This document shows positions 17,591 through 25,982 of a stretch of DNA of 64,000 nucleotides, piece after piece (positions within the stretch are counted from its first letter, which is position 1; every line of letters starts with the position of its first letter). The stretch is from Nocardia rhamnosiphila NBRC 108938. GTDB taxonomy: Bacteria > Actinomycetota > Actinomycetes > Mycobacteriales > Mycobacteriaceae. The position numbers were made by a program, and so were the translations under genes. The notes below the pieces were generated by a model. The model had not been told where the DNA came from. It ran no database searches and saw nothing but the letters and a program-made list of their open reading frames with translations. The stretch lies in contig NZ_JOAJ01000002.1 of assembly GCF_000720425.1 (NCBI RefSeq), forward strand, positions 248,001 through 312,000. The letters are read 5' to 3'.

Positions 17591-17940
17591 CTACGCGGGC
17601 GCCGGTGCCTCCGTTCCCAGGTTCTGCGGTTGCAGGGACCGATGCCCGGCGACCCGGTCGGCCGGCTTCTCGGCCGGGTCGTCTGCTCCGCCGACAGTTC
17701 GATGGTCACCGCGCCGGCGTTCTCCCGGACGTACCCGGGATGGCGGGTGCCGGGAATCGGCACGACGTCCGCACCGCGCCCGAGCACCCAGGCGAGCGCC
17801 ACCTGGGACGGCCGGACATCCAGTTCGCCCGTGAAGCCGTCGCGCCACGAATTCCACAGCTTCTCGACCACCTCGGTGAATTCCTGCGAGCGACGGTACC
17901 GCTGCGCCCGATAAACGATCAGGAAGGATATCGACAACGC
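17591..17940 (-). pseudogene. Chimeric remnant: flavin monooxygenase piece joined to aldo/keto reductase C-terminus
   Basis: Reading leftwards, the first part (RAQRYRRSQEFTEVVEKLW) resembles the helix of NtaA-type LLM flavin monooxygenases. It then runs directly into RPSQVALAWVLGRGADVVPI and PGTRHPGYVRENAGAV, which is the C-terminal end of an aldo/keto reductase. After LSAEQ the frame appears broken: the neighbouring frame continues with a DRVAGHRSLQPQNLGTE tail that resembles the aldo/keto reductase end. Neither enzyme is complete. The 457-base interval 17557-18013 holds nothing else I can recognise. Confidence 0.6.
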
Positions 17941-18013
17941 AGGTCACGAATCGGATCGATATAACGGAATCGACCCTCCTGTCGCTCACGCCGCAGATCC
18001 GTAGCATCGTGAC

Positions 18014-19390
18014 ATGAGTACTTATGTGACGACGAACCCGACCACAGGTACTACCGAACAAGAATTCACCGGACTGCCCGACGACCAGATTTCCGTCGTC
18101 GCCGAACGTGCGGCCGAGGGATTCGAGGAATGGCGCCGCACCCCGGTGGCCGAACGGGCCCGGGCGCTGGCGCGCACCGCGGATCTGTACGAGGAACGCG
18201 CCACCGAGCTGGCCGCGGCCATTACGAAGGAAATGGGTAAACCGGCGCAGGAGGCGGCCGAGGAAGTGCAACTCGCCGCCGATATCTACCGCTGGTACGC
18301 CGAGCACGGTCCCGATCTGCTGACCACCGAGCGGCTCGACCCCCAGGGCGCCGAGGAATCGGTGGTCCAGACCTTGCCGATCGGGCCGCTCGTGGGCGTG
18401 ATGCCGTGGAACTATCCCTACTACCAGGTGGCGCGCTTCGCCGCGCCGAACCTGCTGCTGGGTAATTCGATCATCCTGAAGCACGCCTCGATCTGCGCGG
18501 CCTCATCGAAACTCATGGCCGATGTGCTGCACGAGGCGTCCGTCCCCGAGAACGCGTATATCAACGTGTACGCGAGTTCCGGTCAGATCGCCGAACTCCT
18601 GGCGCATCCGGCGATCCGCGGGGTGTCGCTGACCGGTAGCGAACGGGCGGGCGCCGCGGTCGCGACCGAGGCGGCGAAGAATCTGAAGAAGTCGGTGCTC
18701 GAACTCGGCGGTTCCGACCCGTTCATCCTGCTCGACACCGACGATATGGCGGAAACCGTGCGCGTCGCCGCCCGGGCGCGCCTGTCCAATGCCGGTCAGG
18801 CGTGCAATTCGCCGAAACGCTTCATCGTCCTGGACGACCTCTACGACGACTTCGTCCAAGGGCTGGTGGCCGAGTTCGAGCGCGCGGTCGTCGGCGATCC
18901 GTCGGACCCGGAGACCGAGGTGGGGCCGTTGTCCTCGGTCACCGCGCGCGATACCGTCGCCGACCAGATCAGCACCGCCGTGCGGCAGGGGGCGACCCTG
19001 CACACCGGCGGTAAGCCGTTGGACGGCGACGGCGCGTTCCTCGCGCCCGCCGTTCTCACCGGTATCACCCCGGAGATGGACGCGTACTCGGAGGAGATCT
19101 TCGGCCCGGCCGCGATGGTCTACCGGGTGTCCTCGGCCGACGAAGCGGTGCGCCTGGCCAACGATGTCGAATTCGGGCTGAGCGGGTCGGTGTGGAGCAC
19201 CGATACCGCACGGGCCGCCGAGGTCGCCGATCGGCTCGATGTCGGGATGGCCTACATCAACGAACACGGGACGACACTGCCCGGTCTGCCGTTCGGCGGG
19301 GTGAATCGTTCCGGATACGGTCGTGAACTGGGACGTTGGGGAATGGGCGAGTTCGTCAATGCCAAACTCCGGCGGACCGCCGCTCATTAG
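18014..19390 (+). CDS. NAD(P)-dependent succinate-semialdehyde dehydrogenase-type ALDH
   Basis: 458 residues, close to the actinobacterial GabD1 length. Motifs: PIGPLVGVMPWNYPYYQ, glycine loop SLTGSERAGAAV, general base Glu in VLELGGSDPF, catalytic Cys in NAGQACNSPKRF, and C-terminal PFGGVNRSGYGRELG. A TAGCAT box ends six bases before the ATG, consistent with a leaderless transcript. No GABA transaminase or transporter is adjacent, so the exact aldehyde is uncertain. Confidence 0.9.
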   Translation: MSTYVTTNPTTGTTEQEFTGLPDDQISVVAERAAEGFEEWRRTPVAERARALARTADLYEERATELAAAITKEMGKPAQEAAEEVQLAADIYRWYAEHGPDLLTTERLDPQGAEESVVQTLPIGPLVGVMPWNYPYYQVARFAAPNLLLGNSIILKHASICAASSKLMADVLHEASVPENAYINVYASSGQIAELLAHPAIRGVSLTGSERAGAAVATEAAKNLKKSVLELGGSDPFILLDTDDMAETVRVAARARLSNAGQACNSPKRFIVLDDLYDDFVQGLVAEFERAVVGDPSDPETEVGPLSSVTARDTVADQISTAVRQGATLHTGGKPLDGDGAFLAPAVLTGITPEMDAYSEEIFGPAAMVYRVSSADEAVRLANDVEFGLSGSVWSTDTARAAEVADRLDVGMAYINEHGTTLPGLPFGGVNRSGYGRELGRWGMGEFVNAKLRRTAAH

Positions 19391-19567
19391 GCGTGCCGGG
19401 CAGGCCGCCGGGGCCCCACCGACGTGGTCGGACACCGGCGGCCGGTACGCGATATCGCCGCCTCGGCGCCGGGGCCCGCACCGCCGCTGTTCGCACCGCC
19501 CGGGGCGCTCCGCTCCGTGCCTGCTTTCGGCGCAGCGCAGCGGGGCGAGGAACGCCGCCGGGTGGGT

Positions 19568-20647
19568 TCACAGATGTCGATTCGCCCAGTGGACGAGCTT
19601 CTCGGCAGACAGCCCCCATGCCTGGACAGCCGAGTTCGGAACGAACGTCGTGATCTCCGGCATTTCGTCGAATTCCGGAACCGTGGCGAGGATGTGCAGA
19701 TAGCCGCCGTCTTCGAGCCGGGCGGAGAAGGGCTGTTCGGCGTCGTCGGGCGCGGCCTCGAACAGCAGTTCGGGCTCATCGGCGAGCCACGGCTCCAGCA
19801 GATCCTCGGCCTGCGCGAACGAAGTCCGGGTGAGCCAGTCCCGTTGTGGCTGCGCGGTGGAGAAATCGTCGATCGCTTCGAAGCAGAGCGAATGCCACTC
19901 GTCGGGATCGCTCGCGCGGCATCGTCCGGCCAGACCGGTGAGATCGAACTCGTGGAGTTCGGGATCCGGATCGCCCGCGGCCAGGGTGACATAGCCGGCC
20001 GCGACGTCCTGACCGTCGGCGCCGAAGCACCCCGCGGCCGCGTCCACCTCCTCGGCGAACCTGCCGTACTCGTCGGGAGTGAAGAAAGCACACCACTCGG
20101 GAACCGAACGGCCTGCTTCGTTCGTCTCGGGTGCCTCTGCGTGGCCGGCTTCGGCGCAGGCGTTCCGCAGCGGCTCGACCGATTTCCGCAGCGCGCCGGG
20201 TTTCCGATCGCGGACCAGCTGGTGGAGATAGAACTCGGGAATCACCCCCGTGGTGAATTCCGGTGGGGTGTTGGAGCGGATGACCACGGTCCGGTTGTAG
20301 GGGTTGAGGTCGTCGTCGCCACGATCCTGGTATCCCCACCGGGCCGGCGTGGCCTGCAACAGGACTTCCCCGATATACCGCACTGTGCCGGTGGCGAACT
20401 CCGCATTGCCCGCCGACCCCGGAGCGGCCCGGTCCGGACAGCGCGCCAGCACGATCGGTTCCAGCGCGTCCAGGGAGTCGAGGGTGAAATCGAACGGGAA
20501 CTCCGCGGGTAGATAACGTCGGCGCCACTGCTCCAGCTCGTCGTCCATGGTGGCCCGCCAACGGTCGAGAAAATCGCGCGCCGACTCCGTCATGGTCACC
20601 CGGTCCTGGACCGTGTACGCCTCGGTCCGGTCGTGCTCATGCGCCAT
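19568..20647 (-). CDS. Conserved acidic protein of unknown function
   Basis: 359 residues, no signal peptide or membrane segment, acidic. Sequence features are an N-terminal RDFLDRWRATMDDELEQW, the middle segment ATGTVRYIGEVLLQATPARW, and a C-terminal LVHWANRHL. The N-terminal half resembles large actinobacterial families of uncharacterised soluble proteins. I do not recognise a catalytic motif. The ATG at 20647 was chosen because GAGG lies six bases upstream; ATG 20659 is an alternative. Confidence 0.7.
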   Translation of the reverse strand: MAHEHDRTEAYTVQDRVTMTESARDFLDRWRATMDDELEQWRRRYLPAEFPFDFTLDSLDALEPIVLARCPDRAAPGSAGNAEFATGTVRYIGEVLLQATPARWGYQDRGDDDLNPYNRTVVIRSNTPPEFTTGVIPEFYLHQLVRDRKPGALRKSVEPLRNACAEAGHAEAPETNEAGRSVPEWCAFFTPDEYGRFAEEVDAAAGCFGADGQDVAAGYVTLAAGDPDPELHEFDLTGLAGRCRASDPDEWHSLCFEAIDDFSTAQPQRDWLTRTSFAQAEDLLEPWLADEPELLFEAAPDDAEQPFSARLEDGGYLHILATVPEFDEMPEITTFVPNSAVQAWGLSAEKLVHWANRHL

Positions 20648-20795
20648 GGACAACCTCATATCTGCTATCGCCTGCCGTTCCCGGGGACAGATTCTGCAAC
20701 CGACGGGCGACAACTTTCGCCGGTGCCCCGCTCCGATGCTTTACGGTCGGCGGGCACCGAGATCGTGAGCGCCGGGAATACCGGATCATGGGACC

Positions 20796-21081
20796 GTGAA
20801 TGTTCCCGCGCCCGGACCTGTTTTCGATGTGTTCGCCGTGTTGAACGGCGCGGTGGACCTGCGGTCCTATCCGCGCCGCAACCTGGTACCGAGCTCGCCT
20901 ACGCCGGGCGGTTTGGTGTTGGGCTCGGCAGCCTACGAGCGTGTGATCTTCGAGCCCATCGTCCACCTGACCAACGAACGGTATCGAGATGCTCGAAACC
21001 CAGGGCTGGGAGCTGGTGAGCGTGATCGACCGGAACATCGAGAACGTCTACTACACCATGGCGTTCATGCGCCGTCGCTGA
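20796..21081 (+). pseudogene. Frameshifted small DUF4177-like gene
   Basis: Two frames together give one short protein. The first frame ends AAYERVIFEPIVHLTN (about 20928-20975). The second, from about 20980 to the TGA at 21079-21081, reads GIEMLETQGWELVSV then IDRNIENVYYTMAFMRRR. The combined pattern (YERVIF, then LxxxGWELVSV, then a basic end) fits DUF4177-type proteins of about 50 residues. Removing one base near 20975-20977 would restore a single frame. It could be a real inactivation or a base-calling error. Confidence 0.5.
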
Positions 21082-21185
21082 CGCGTGGCCGACCCGGCCG
21101 ACCTGTCTGCGGAGAGCGCGCACCGAAGTCCGTCGAGAGTTTCGTGCCTGCACGCCGAAGAACCGACCTCCCCGGTAGGACGGCC

Positions 21186-22637
21186 CTACTCCGGTGCCCG
21201 GAAGCCGCCGATCTTCTGCTCGAGCAGTTCGGCCAGCCGCAGCGGGGTGCGGTCCTCGAACATCGGACCGATGAGCTGCACTCCCACCGGCAGCCCCTCG
21301 GGGGACCGGCCCACGGGTATGGCGGTGGCGGGCAGGCCGGGCATGGTGGCCATACCGGCCCAGACGAGCTGGTCGAAATACGGGTACTCGACGCCGTCGA
21401 TGTCGATGTGCCGGTCCTCCAGACCTCCGTTGTGGTCATGCGGGAAGGCGGGAGTCGGCGTGATGGGGCACACCACGGCATCGAACTCGGTGAAGAGCTG
21501 CCGCCAGCCGTGGCGGTGGAGTTCGCGACGGTTGTTCGCCTCGACCCACTCGCGGTGGCCGAGCACCATGCCGCGCAGCCGCGCCGCATCGAGACTCCGG
21601 TCGTCCGCGCCGAGGGCGGCGGCACGGGTCCGCAGCTGTTCGTACACGTCGACGGGAAGACTTGCGGCGGCGTTCGACAGCATCAGCAACATGTAGAGCG
21701 TCGCCGCTTCGGTCGGGTCGGGCAGCAGCGGACTGTGTCGTTCGACACGGGCGCCTTCGTCGACGAGCGCCTCGGCGACCCGGTTCACGCCCGCCCGCAC
21801 CGCCGATCCGGTCGGAATGAGCGGATGGTCCTCGATGATCAGGACACGGAAGTCGGCGAGCCGCTCGTGGCGCGCGGGCGGCAGTGCGACGTCGTAGGCG
21901 ACGCCGTGGGTCAACGGGTCGGGTCCGGCCATGACGTCGAGCAACAGCGTGAGGTCGCGGGCGGTGCGCGCCATCGGGCCGACGACGGCGAGGTCGAGGT
22001 CGATCGGCAGCGCCGGCGCGGGCGGCGCGACCATGCCGCGGGTCGGCGCCAACCCGAGCGTCGGCTTGTGTGCGTAGATGCCGCAGAAATGCGCGGGGGT
22101 GCGCAGCGAACCGGCGAGGTCGGAGCCGATGGACAGCGCGCCGAATCCGGACGCCAGGGCCGCCGCCGAGCCGCCGGACGACCCACCCGACGTGCGGCCG
22201 TGATCCCACGGATTGTTGGTGGTGCCGTAGATCTCGTTGAAGGTCTGGATATCTCGCAGAATCAGCGGCACATTGGTCTTACCGAGCACTACCGCGCCGG
22301 CGGCCTTCAGCCGCGACACCTGGACCGCGTCCTCGTCGGGTACATAGTTCGCGTGCTGCGGCATGCCCCAGGTGGTGGGCAGCCCGGCCATGTTGTACGA
22401 CTCCTTGACCGTCACCGGAATACCGAGCAGCGGCCTGTCCTCGCCGCGGGCGCGCGCCCGGTCGGCATCGCGCGCGGCGGCCCGCGCCCGGTCGAAATAC
22501 GGTACACAGATCGCGTTGATCACCAGATCGTCCCGCTCGATACGAGCGATCGCCTCGTCGGTCAGTTCCACTGACGTCACCGCACCGGCCCGCAATGCCG
22601 CCAACATTTCTTCTGCCGACCGAAGATTCCATTCCAT
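21186..22637 (-). CDS. Amidase-signature family amidase
   Basis: 483 residues. The Ser-cisSer-Lys triad is visible: Lys in PVTVKESYNMAG, the Gly/Ser-rich TSGGSSGGSAAALASG and the SIGSDLAGSLRTPA segment with the nucleophile Ser. These are the hallmarks of the amidase signature. It hydrolyses an amide, but the substrate cannot be told from the sequence. No gatB or gatC lies nearby, so a tRNA amidotransferase role is unlikely. The ATG at 22637 has no ribosome site; the nearest upstream in-frame start at 22688 is less likely. Confidence 0.92.
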   Translation of the reverse strand: MEWNLRSAEEMLAALRAGAVTSVELTDEAIARIERDDLVINAICVPYFDRARAAARDADRARARGEDRPLLGIPVTVKESYNMAGLPTTWGMPQHANYVPDEDAVQVSRLKAAGAVVLGKTNVPLILRDIQTFNEIYGTTNNPWDHGRTSGGSSGGSAAALASGFGALSIGSDLAGSLRTPAHFCGIYAHKPTLGLAPTRGMVAPPAPALPIDLDLAVVGPMARTARDLTLLLDVMAGPDPLTHGVAYDVALPPARHERLADFRVLIIEDHPLIPTGSAVRAGVNRVAEALVDEGARVERHSPLLPDPTEAATLYMLLMLSNAAASLPVDVYEQLRTRAAALGADDRSLDAARLRGMVLGHREWVEANNRRELHRHGWRQLFTEFDAVVCPITPTPAFPHDHNGGLEDRHIDIDGVEYPYFDQLVWAGMATMPGLPATAIPVGRSPEGLPVGVQLIGPMFEDRTPLRLAELLEQKIGGFRAPE

Positions 22638-22898
22638 GAATTCGACGCTATTGGCCCGCCGGGGAGGGCATAAAATGCCGCTTCGCACAATGGAAAGCCG
22701 ACCGGACCACCTACACCGGCGAAGTCATACGCTCGTTCTGCCATCGAGGACGTCCCACCCCAGGTCACAGCGTCGGCAGCGGTCCAGTTCATGAGCACAG
22801 GGCATAAGAACGCCGCGCCGGGCAACGCGATAGATGTCTCAATACTCGTCCCGCATCGTTTCGGGCGAAGGTTCGAAGTAGCGGCGCAGGTTCTCCGG

Positions 22899-23135
22899 TC
22901 AGAGGGTTTTCGCTCGGGCCGCCACGGTGTCGGCGGCTTCCTTCAAACCGGCGGCGGGGTCCAGTTCGCGGAAACGCTTGACCGCCTCGACCTTCTTGTT
23001 CCTGCGCAGCAGATCATCGATTTCGGTGAAGTCGAGGGCTTCGGGATCCTCGATCTCCAGATGCTGCATGATCAGATCGAGTTTGCGCTCGAGACGGTTG
23101 ATCCTGAGTTCGAGGCGAGAGTTGTTTCCCAACAC
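22899..23135 (-). CDS. Small protein with ribosomal L7/L12 C-terminal-like helix pair
   Basis: 78 residues. The N-terminal RLELRINRLERKLDLIMQHL is a short coiled coil. The C-terminal KKVEAVKRFRELDPAAGLKEA then ADTVAARA copies the L7/L12 C-terminal pattern (K-x-E-A-I-K-x-x-R-E-x-x-x-x-G-L-K-E-A). Such small L12-CTD-like proteins occur widely in actinobacteria, with unknown function. The GTG at 23135 is the likely start; one at 23165 in frame is possible. In the same frame after its TGA the reading continues open for 19 more codons. Confidence 0.7.
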   Translation of the reverse strand: MLGNNSRLELRINRLERKLDLIMQHLEIEDPEALDFTEIDDLLRRNKKVEAVKRFRELDPAAGLKEAADTVAARAKTL

Positions 23136-23291
23136 GACAAAACCGTAACAAGGTGCCCATAGCACGCCAACCGGGTTTCGACGCCCCGGACCGCAGTGAT
23201 GATGCTTCCCTGTCTGCTCGACCTGACGGTCCGGAACAGTCGGCCTCGACCAGGAGCAGGATTCCGATCGGCTTCGAGTGGGTGGTCGAAG

Positions 23292-23570
23292 CTATTGCCC
23301 GCGGGCCCGGTCCGCGGCGAGGCCTTCGTGGGTGCCGTCGACGATGAGTTCGCGGAGGAACTCGGCCAGGGCGGCGAACACATGGAACACCAGGCGCCCG
23401 CCGGGAGTGGTGGTGTCGAGGGATTCTTGCAGGGACCGGAACCCGATGCGACGGCGCCGCAGATCGGCCACGATCATGATCAGGTCCTGCGGGGAGCGGC
23501 CGAGCCGGTCCAGGGAGGCGACTACGAGGGTGCCGCCGGCGCGCGGCAAAGCCGGATGCTTCAGCATCCG
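23292..23570 (-). pseudogene. Resolvase/invertase (serine recombinase) fragment
   Basis: About 90 residues of the middle and end of a Tn3-type resolvase catalytic domain: GGTLVVASLDRLGRSPQDL, then GFRSLQESLDTTTPGGRLVF and FAALAEFLRELI. The N-terminal part with the catalytic Ser and the C-terminal DNA-binding helix-turn-helix are both absent. A typical copy has ERxLI at the position now reading LRELI. It is a dead remnant of a mobile element, joined in frame to a transglutaminase-like fragment. No inverted repeats could be found around it. Confidence 0.7.
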
Positions 23571-23594
23571 ATCCCGAGGCTCCTGGCGATGCCG

Positions 23595-23790
23595 GCCGCC
23601 ACCCGGATACACGACCACCAAGCCGTGGAGGACGTGACCGTCGGCGTACGCGAGGCGCTGGTAGCAGAGTCCGGTAGGGATGCCTGCCACCCGCAGCAGG
23701 GCGGCGCGGAGATGGGACTTCGCGTAGCAGAGACCGACCCGCTCGCGTAGTACTTCGCCGACGGTCAAGGTTACGCGGTTTCGCGGACGG
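23595..23790 (-). pseudogene. Transglutaminase-like protein fragment
   Basis: About 60 residues (TVGEVLRERVGLCYAKSHL, LLRVAGIPTGLCYQRL, HVLHGLVVVYP) match the core of bacterial transglutaminase-like proteins, including the catalytic Cys (GLCYAK) and the His strand (HVLHGL). The start of the domain and the Asp-containing end are missing. It continues without a stop into the resolvase fragment on the left, so the recombinase remnant replaced its 3' half. Confidence 0.65.
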
Positions 23791-23833
23791 CTGGCGCCAC
23801 CGGGTGGACGACGGCGGTCGGTAGGCTCGCCCG

Positions 23834-24580
23834 GTGGCCCTGCTCGTGCACCTGACACCGGAGAAGAACGCTCGGCGGATCCGGCGTGCGGGCATCACTC
23901 CGGGTAGCCATGGACGCGGAGTGTTCTGTATGCCGGTGATGCCGTCTTATGTGCTGTCGCATCAGTGGTTACGCGAGCTTCGCCGCGGCGGGCAGCGGCT
24001 GATCGTCGCGGTGGATTTCCGAATTCCGGACGACGAGCCGGTTCTCGTCGGGCACTACGGCGCCGGCGCGACCGAGATGCCGGTGGCCGAGGCTGTTTCG
24101 GTCATCCTGCACGCCGAGGATGCGCGCGGGTACGAGATCCTCGTACCTCGTTCGATCGCCCGTGCCGAACTGCGGCGAGTCCGGCACGTGCGGCAGGTGA
24201 CGGGTTGGCGGTATCACCCCAGGGCGCACGGGCAGCGGCCCTGCGCGTGTCCGGCATGTTTGGGACGTGGTGAGTTCAAGGCCGCCGACCTACGTCGCCG
24301 GTTCGCGACAGACCCCCCGGAACCCACGAAACCTCAACTACTGGAGCAACTGCGCAACGCGGACAAGGATGACGACCTGATCGACGCACTCTACGGCCTG
24401 GGCAGCAGGAGCCGCGGTGACGTCACCGATATCGCCCACCTTGTCGACCATCCCAGCTCGGATGTCCGTTACGCGCTCGCCTCGGCGCTGCACAGATATC
24501 GCGGCGGCGAGGCCCGTCGGCTTCTGGAACGCCTGTCCACCGATGCCGATCTCGAAGTGCGTGACGCGGCGCGGCGGTGA
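23834..24580 (+). CDS. HEAT-repeat protein with ADP-ribosyltransferase-like N-terminal half
   Basis: 248 residues. The N-terminal half opens LLVHLTPEKNARRIRRAGI and continues GVFCMPVMPSYVLSHQWLRE and VAVDFRIPDDEPVLVGHYG. The opening His/Thr and the I-x-x-x-G-I helix recall the KptA/ART fold, but this is only a resemblance. A CACPACLG pair suggests a small metal knuckle. The C-terminal 80 residues are HEAT-like repeats (VDHPSSDVRYALASAL, RLSTDADLEVRDAARR). A TAGGCT box six bases before the GTG suggests leaderless expression. Confidence 0.65.
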   Translation: MALLVHLTPEKNARRIRRAGITPGSHGRGVFCMPVMPSYVLSHQWLRELRRGGQRLIVAVDFRIPDDEPVLVGHYGAGATEMPVAEAVSVILHAEDARGYEILVPRSIARAELRRVRHVRQVTGWRYHPRAHGQRPCACPACLGRGEFKAADLRRRFATDPPEPTKPQLLEQLRNADKDDDLIDALYGLGSRSRGDVTDIAHLVDHPSSDVRYALASALHRYRGGEARRLLERLSTDADLEVRDAARR

Positions 24581-24587
24581 CCGTTCA

Positions 24588-25034
24588 TCATTCGATGGCG
24601 GCGAAGTTCATGCGCATCCACGGGATCCATGTGCCGGTGCCGGGATCACGTTCCCACAGCGCGGACATCGACGATCCGTCTTCGGATGGCCGGAGAGTAC
24701 TGCGCATTCCTTCGCCGTCGAAGAGCCAGGACCCATCGGCGTTCGGGCGTGCCGTCATAGTGCTGTACGCACCGGAGGCGTCGAAGGCCCGCATCATGTA
24801 GGTACCGGCCTCCGGGGCGTAGTCGCCGATCAGTTCGAGAGCCCGCGTGCGCTCGCCACCCATCATCACGTCGACGCGGTGCAGCACCCATCGGCCTCCG
24901 GTCATCCACTCGTATTCGTCTGTGCCCTCGATTTTCACCGTCTGCCGGCCTTGCTCGTCGAGGACGACACCGGAGGTCTTCCACCTGCCGATGATCGGCT
25001 CGAACCGGAGCATCGCGGGGATGAGTGTGGCCAT
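24588..25034 (-). CDS. DUF1579-family protein
   Basis: 148 residues with the beta-barrel-like pattern of DUF1579 proteins: an N-terminal FEPIIGRWKTSGVVLD, the middle EYEWMTGGRWVLHRVDVMMGG, and a C-terminal DPGTGTWIPWMRMNF. Function is unknown; a lipocalin-like or SnoaL-neighbouring ligand-binding role is often assumed. It converges on the HEAT-repeat gene with a seven-base gap. The ATG at 25034 lies just after GAGAACC. Confidence 0.78.
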   Translation of the reverse strand: MATLIPAMLRFEPIIGRWKTSGVVLDEQGRQTVKIEGTDEYEWMTGGRWVLHRVDVMMGGERTRALELIGDYAPEAGTYMMRAFDASGAYSTMTARPNADGSWLFDGEGMRSTLRPSEDGSSMSALWERDPGTGTWIPWMRMNFAAIE

Positions 25035-25350
25035 TCGAGGTTCTCTCTTCGTCGGCGGGACATGCTCGGCCCCGAGCAGCGCATCGAATAGATGCGCGCG
25101 CAGTGCGCCCGAGGAGTAGACGAGCCGGACCGGGCGGACTCATCGGTACTTTCGATTCCCGGTGAACCCGTGAGATTCCTCCCCGGCGGCCGGGAACCCG
25201 ACGACGCTCCTCGTCGGGTTCCTACCCAGCCGATCCACTTCGTCGGGCCTGGTACTCCAGCTGTAGATCGCTCGGGCTGCCGGTGCCTACGCTTTCCGTG
25301 GCTTGCGCCGCTTGCCTCGGCCGTACGTCGGCAGCGCGCGCATGGCCGTG
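25035..25350. other. 316-base gene-free stretch
   Basis: Between the DUF1579 gene and the dihydrofolate-reductase-like gene I see no coding region with protein-like composition on either strand. It holds one strong hairpin (listed separately) and one 18-codon basic reading (25287-25343, minus) with no ribosome site. Base composition is somewhat lower in GC than the neighbours. Confidence 0.5.
25193..25222. terminator. Strong inverted repeat, terminator-like
   Basis: Perfect 12-base-pair stem GGAACCCGACGA / TCGTCGGGTTCC around the six-base loop CGCTCC. It lies 129 bases past the end of the dihydrofolate-reductase-like gene and upstream of the DUF1579 gene, both leftward. There is no long U-tract, which is usual for actinobacterial terminators. 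It could also act as an attenuator or a processing site. Confidence 0.6.
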
Positions 25351-25917
25351 TCAGTCGTGTTTCGCCCCGTAGCGCAGCAGGACCGCGCCGCATGGGAAGG
25401 TGCGGTTCTCCAACAGTCGCAGCGGTATCCATGACGTCAGTGTCGGGAAGAACGGGGTGCCGCCGCCCACGGCGGCGGGCGTGAGCATGATCCGGTACTC
25501 GTCCACCAGTCCGGCCCGCACGATCGGTGCGGCCAGCGTCGCGCCGGCCACCTCCAGCCTGCCGTCGGTTTCGGCTTTCAGTTTCGTCACCACCTCGACC
25601 GGGTCGCCGCGTTCCAGGCGGGAGTTCCAGTCGACCGACTCCAGGGTGCGGGAGAACACGACCTTGGGCATATCGCGCCAGATGCGGGCGAAGTCCACGT
25701 TCCGGGGAGTGGCGTCCGGAGCCTGGTCGGCGGTCGGCCAGTACGCGGACATCAGTTCGTAGAGCCGCCGCCCGTAGAACGCCAGGGCGGTCTCCCGCTC
25801 GAAGTCGTTCCAGTACTGGAGGAGCTCTTCGCTCGGATCGGACCAGTCGAGGTTGCCGTGCGCGTCGGCGATGTACCCGTCCACCGAGACGTTGAAGCCA
25901 TAGATGAGTGTGCCCAT
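25351..25917 (-). CDS. Dihydrofolate reductase/RibD C-terminal family protein
   Basis: 188 residues, of the size and layout of the RibD-C/dihydrofolate-reductase-like group: opening LIYGFNVSVDGYIAD, middle KVVFSRTLESVDW with VAGATLAAPIVRAGLVDEYR, and end PTLTSWIPLRLLENRTF. These bind NADPH and reduce unknown pyrimidine- or pterin-like substrates; most are not true folate enzymes. The ATG at 25917 fits the family start, with an in-frame ATG at 25950 as alternative. It converges with nothing and lies 65 bases from the epimerase stop. Confidence 0.87.
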   Translation of the reverse strand: MGTLIYGFNVSVDGYIADAHGNLDWSDPSEELLQYWNDFERETALAFYGRRLYELMSAYWPTADQAPDATPRNVDFARIWRDMPKVVFSRTLESVDWNSRLERGDPVEVVTKLKAETDGRLEVAGATLAAPIVRAGLVDEYRIMLTPAAVGGGTPFFPTLTSWIPLRLLENRTFPCGAVLLRYGAKHD

Positions 25918-25982
25918 GGAGATCAGACTGCGCCGGAGCGCAGAACTCATCGCGACGACACACGAATATTGTCGGATCCTTG

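Noticed and set aside
23136..23832. Complete insertion sequence or transposon
   Set aside because: Only a truncated resolvase domain is present; I found no terminal inverted repeats, target duplication or transposase.
25287..25343. 18-codon basic peptide (MRALPTYGRGKRRKPRKA)
   Set aside because: No ribosome site, no relatives that I recognise, and it fits within a gene-free stretch; too little support for a gene.
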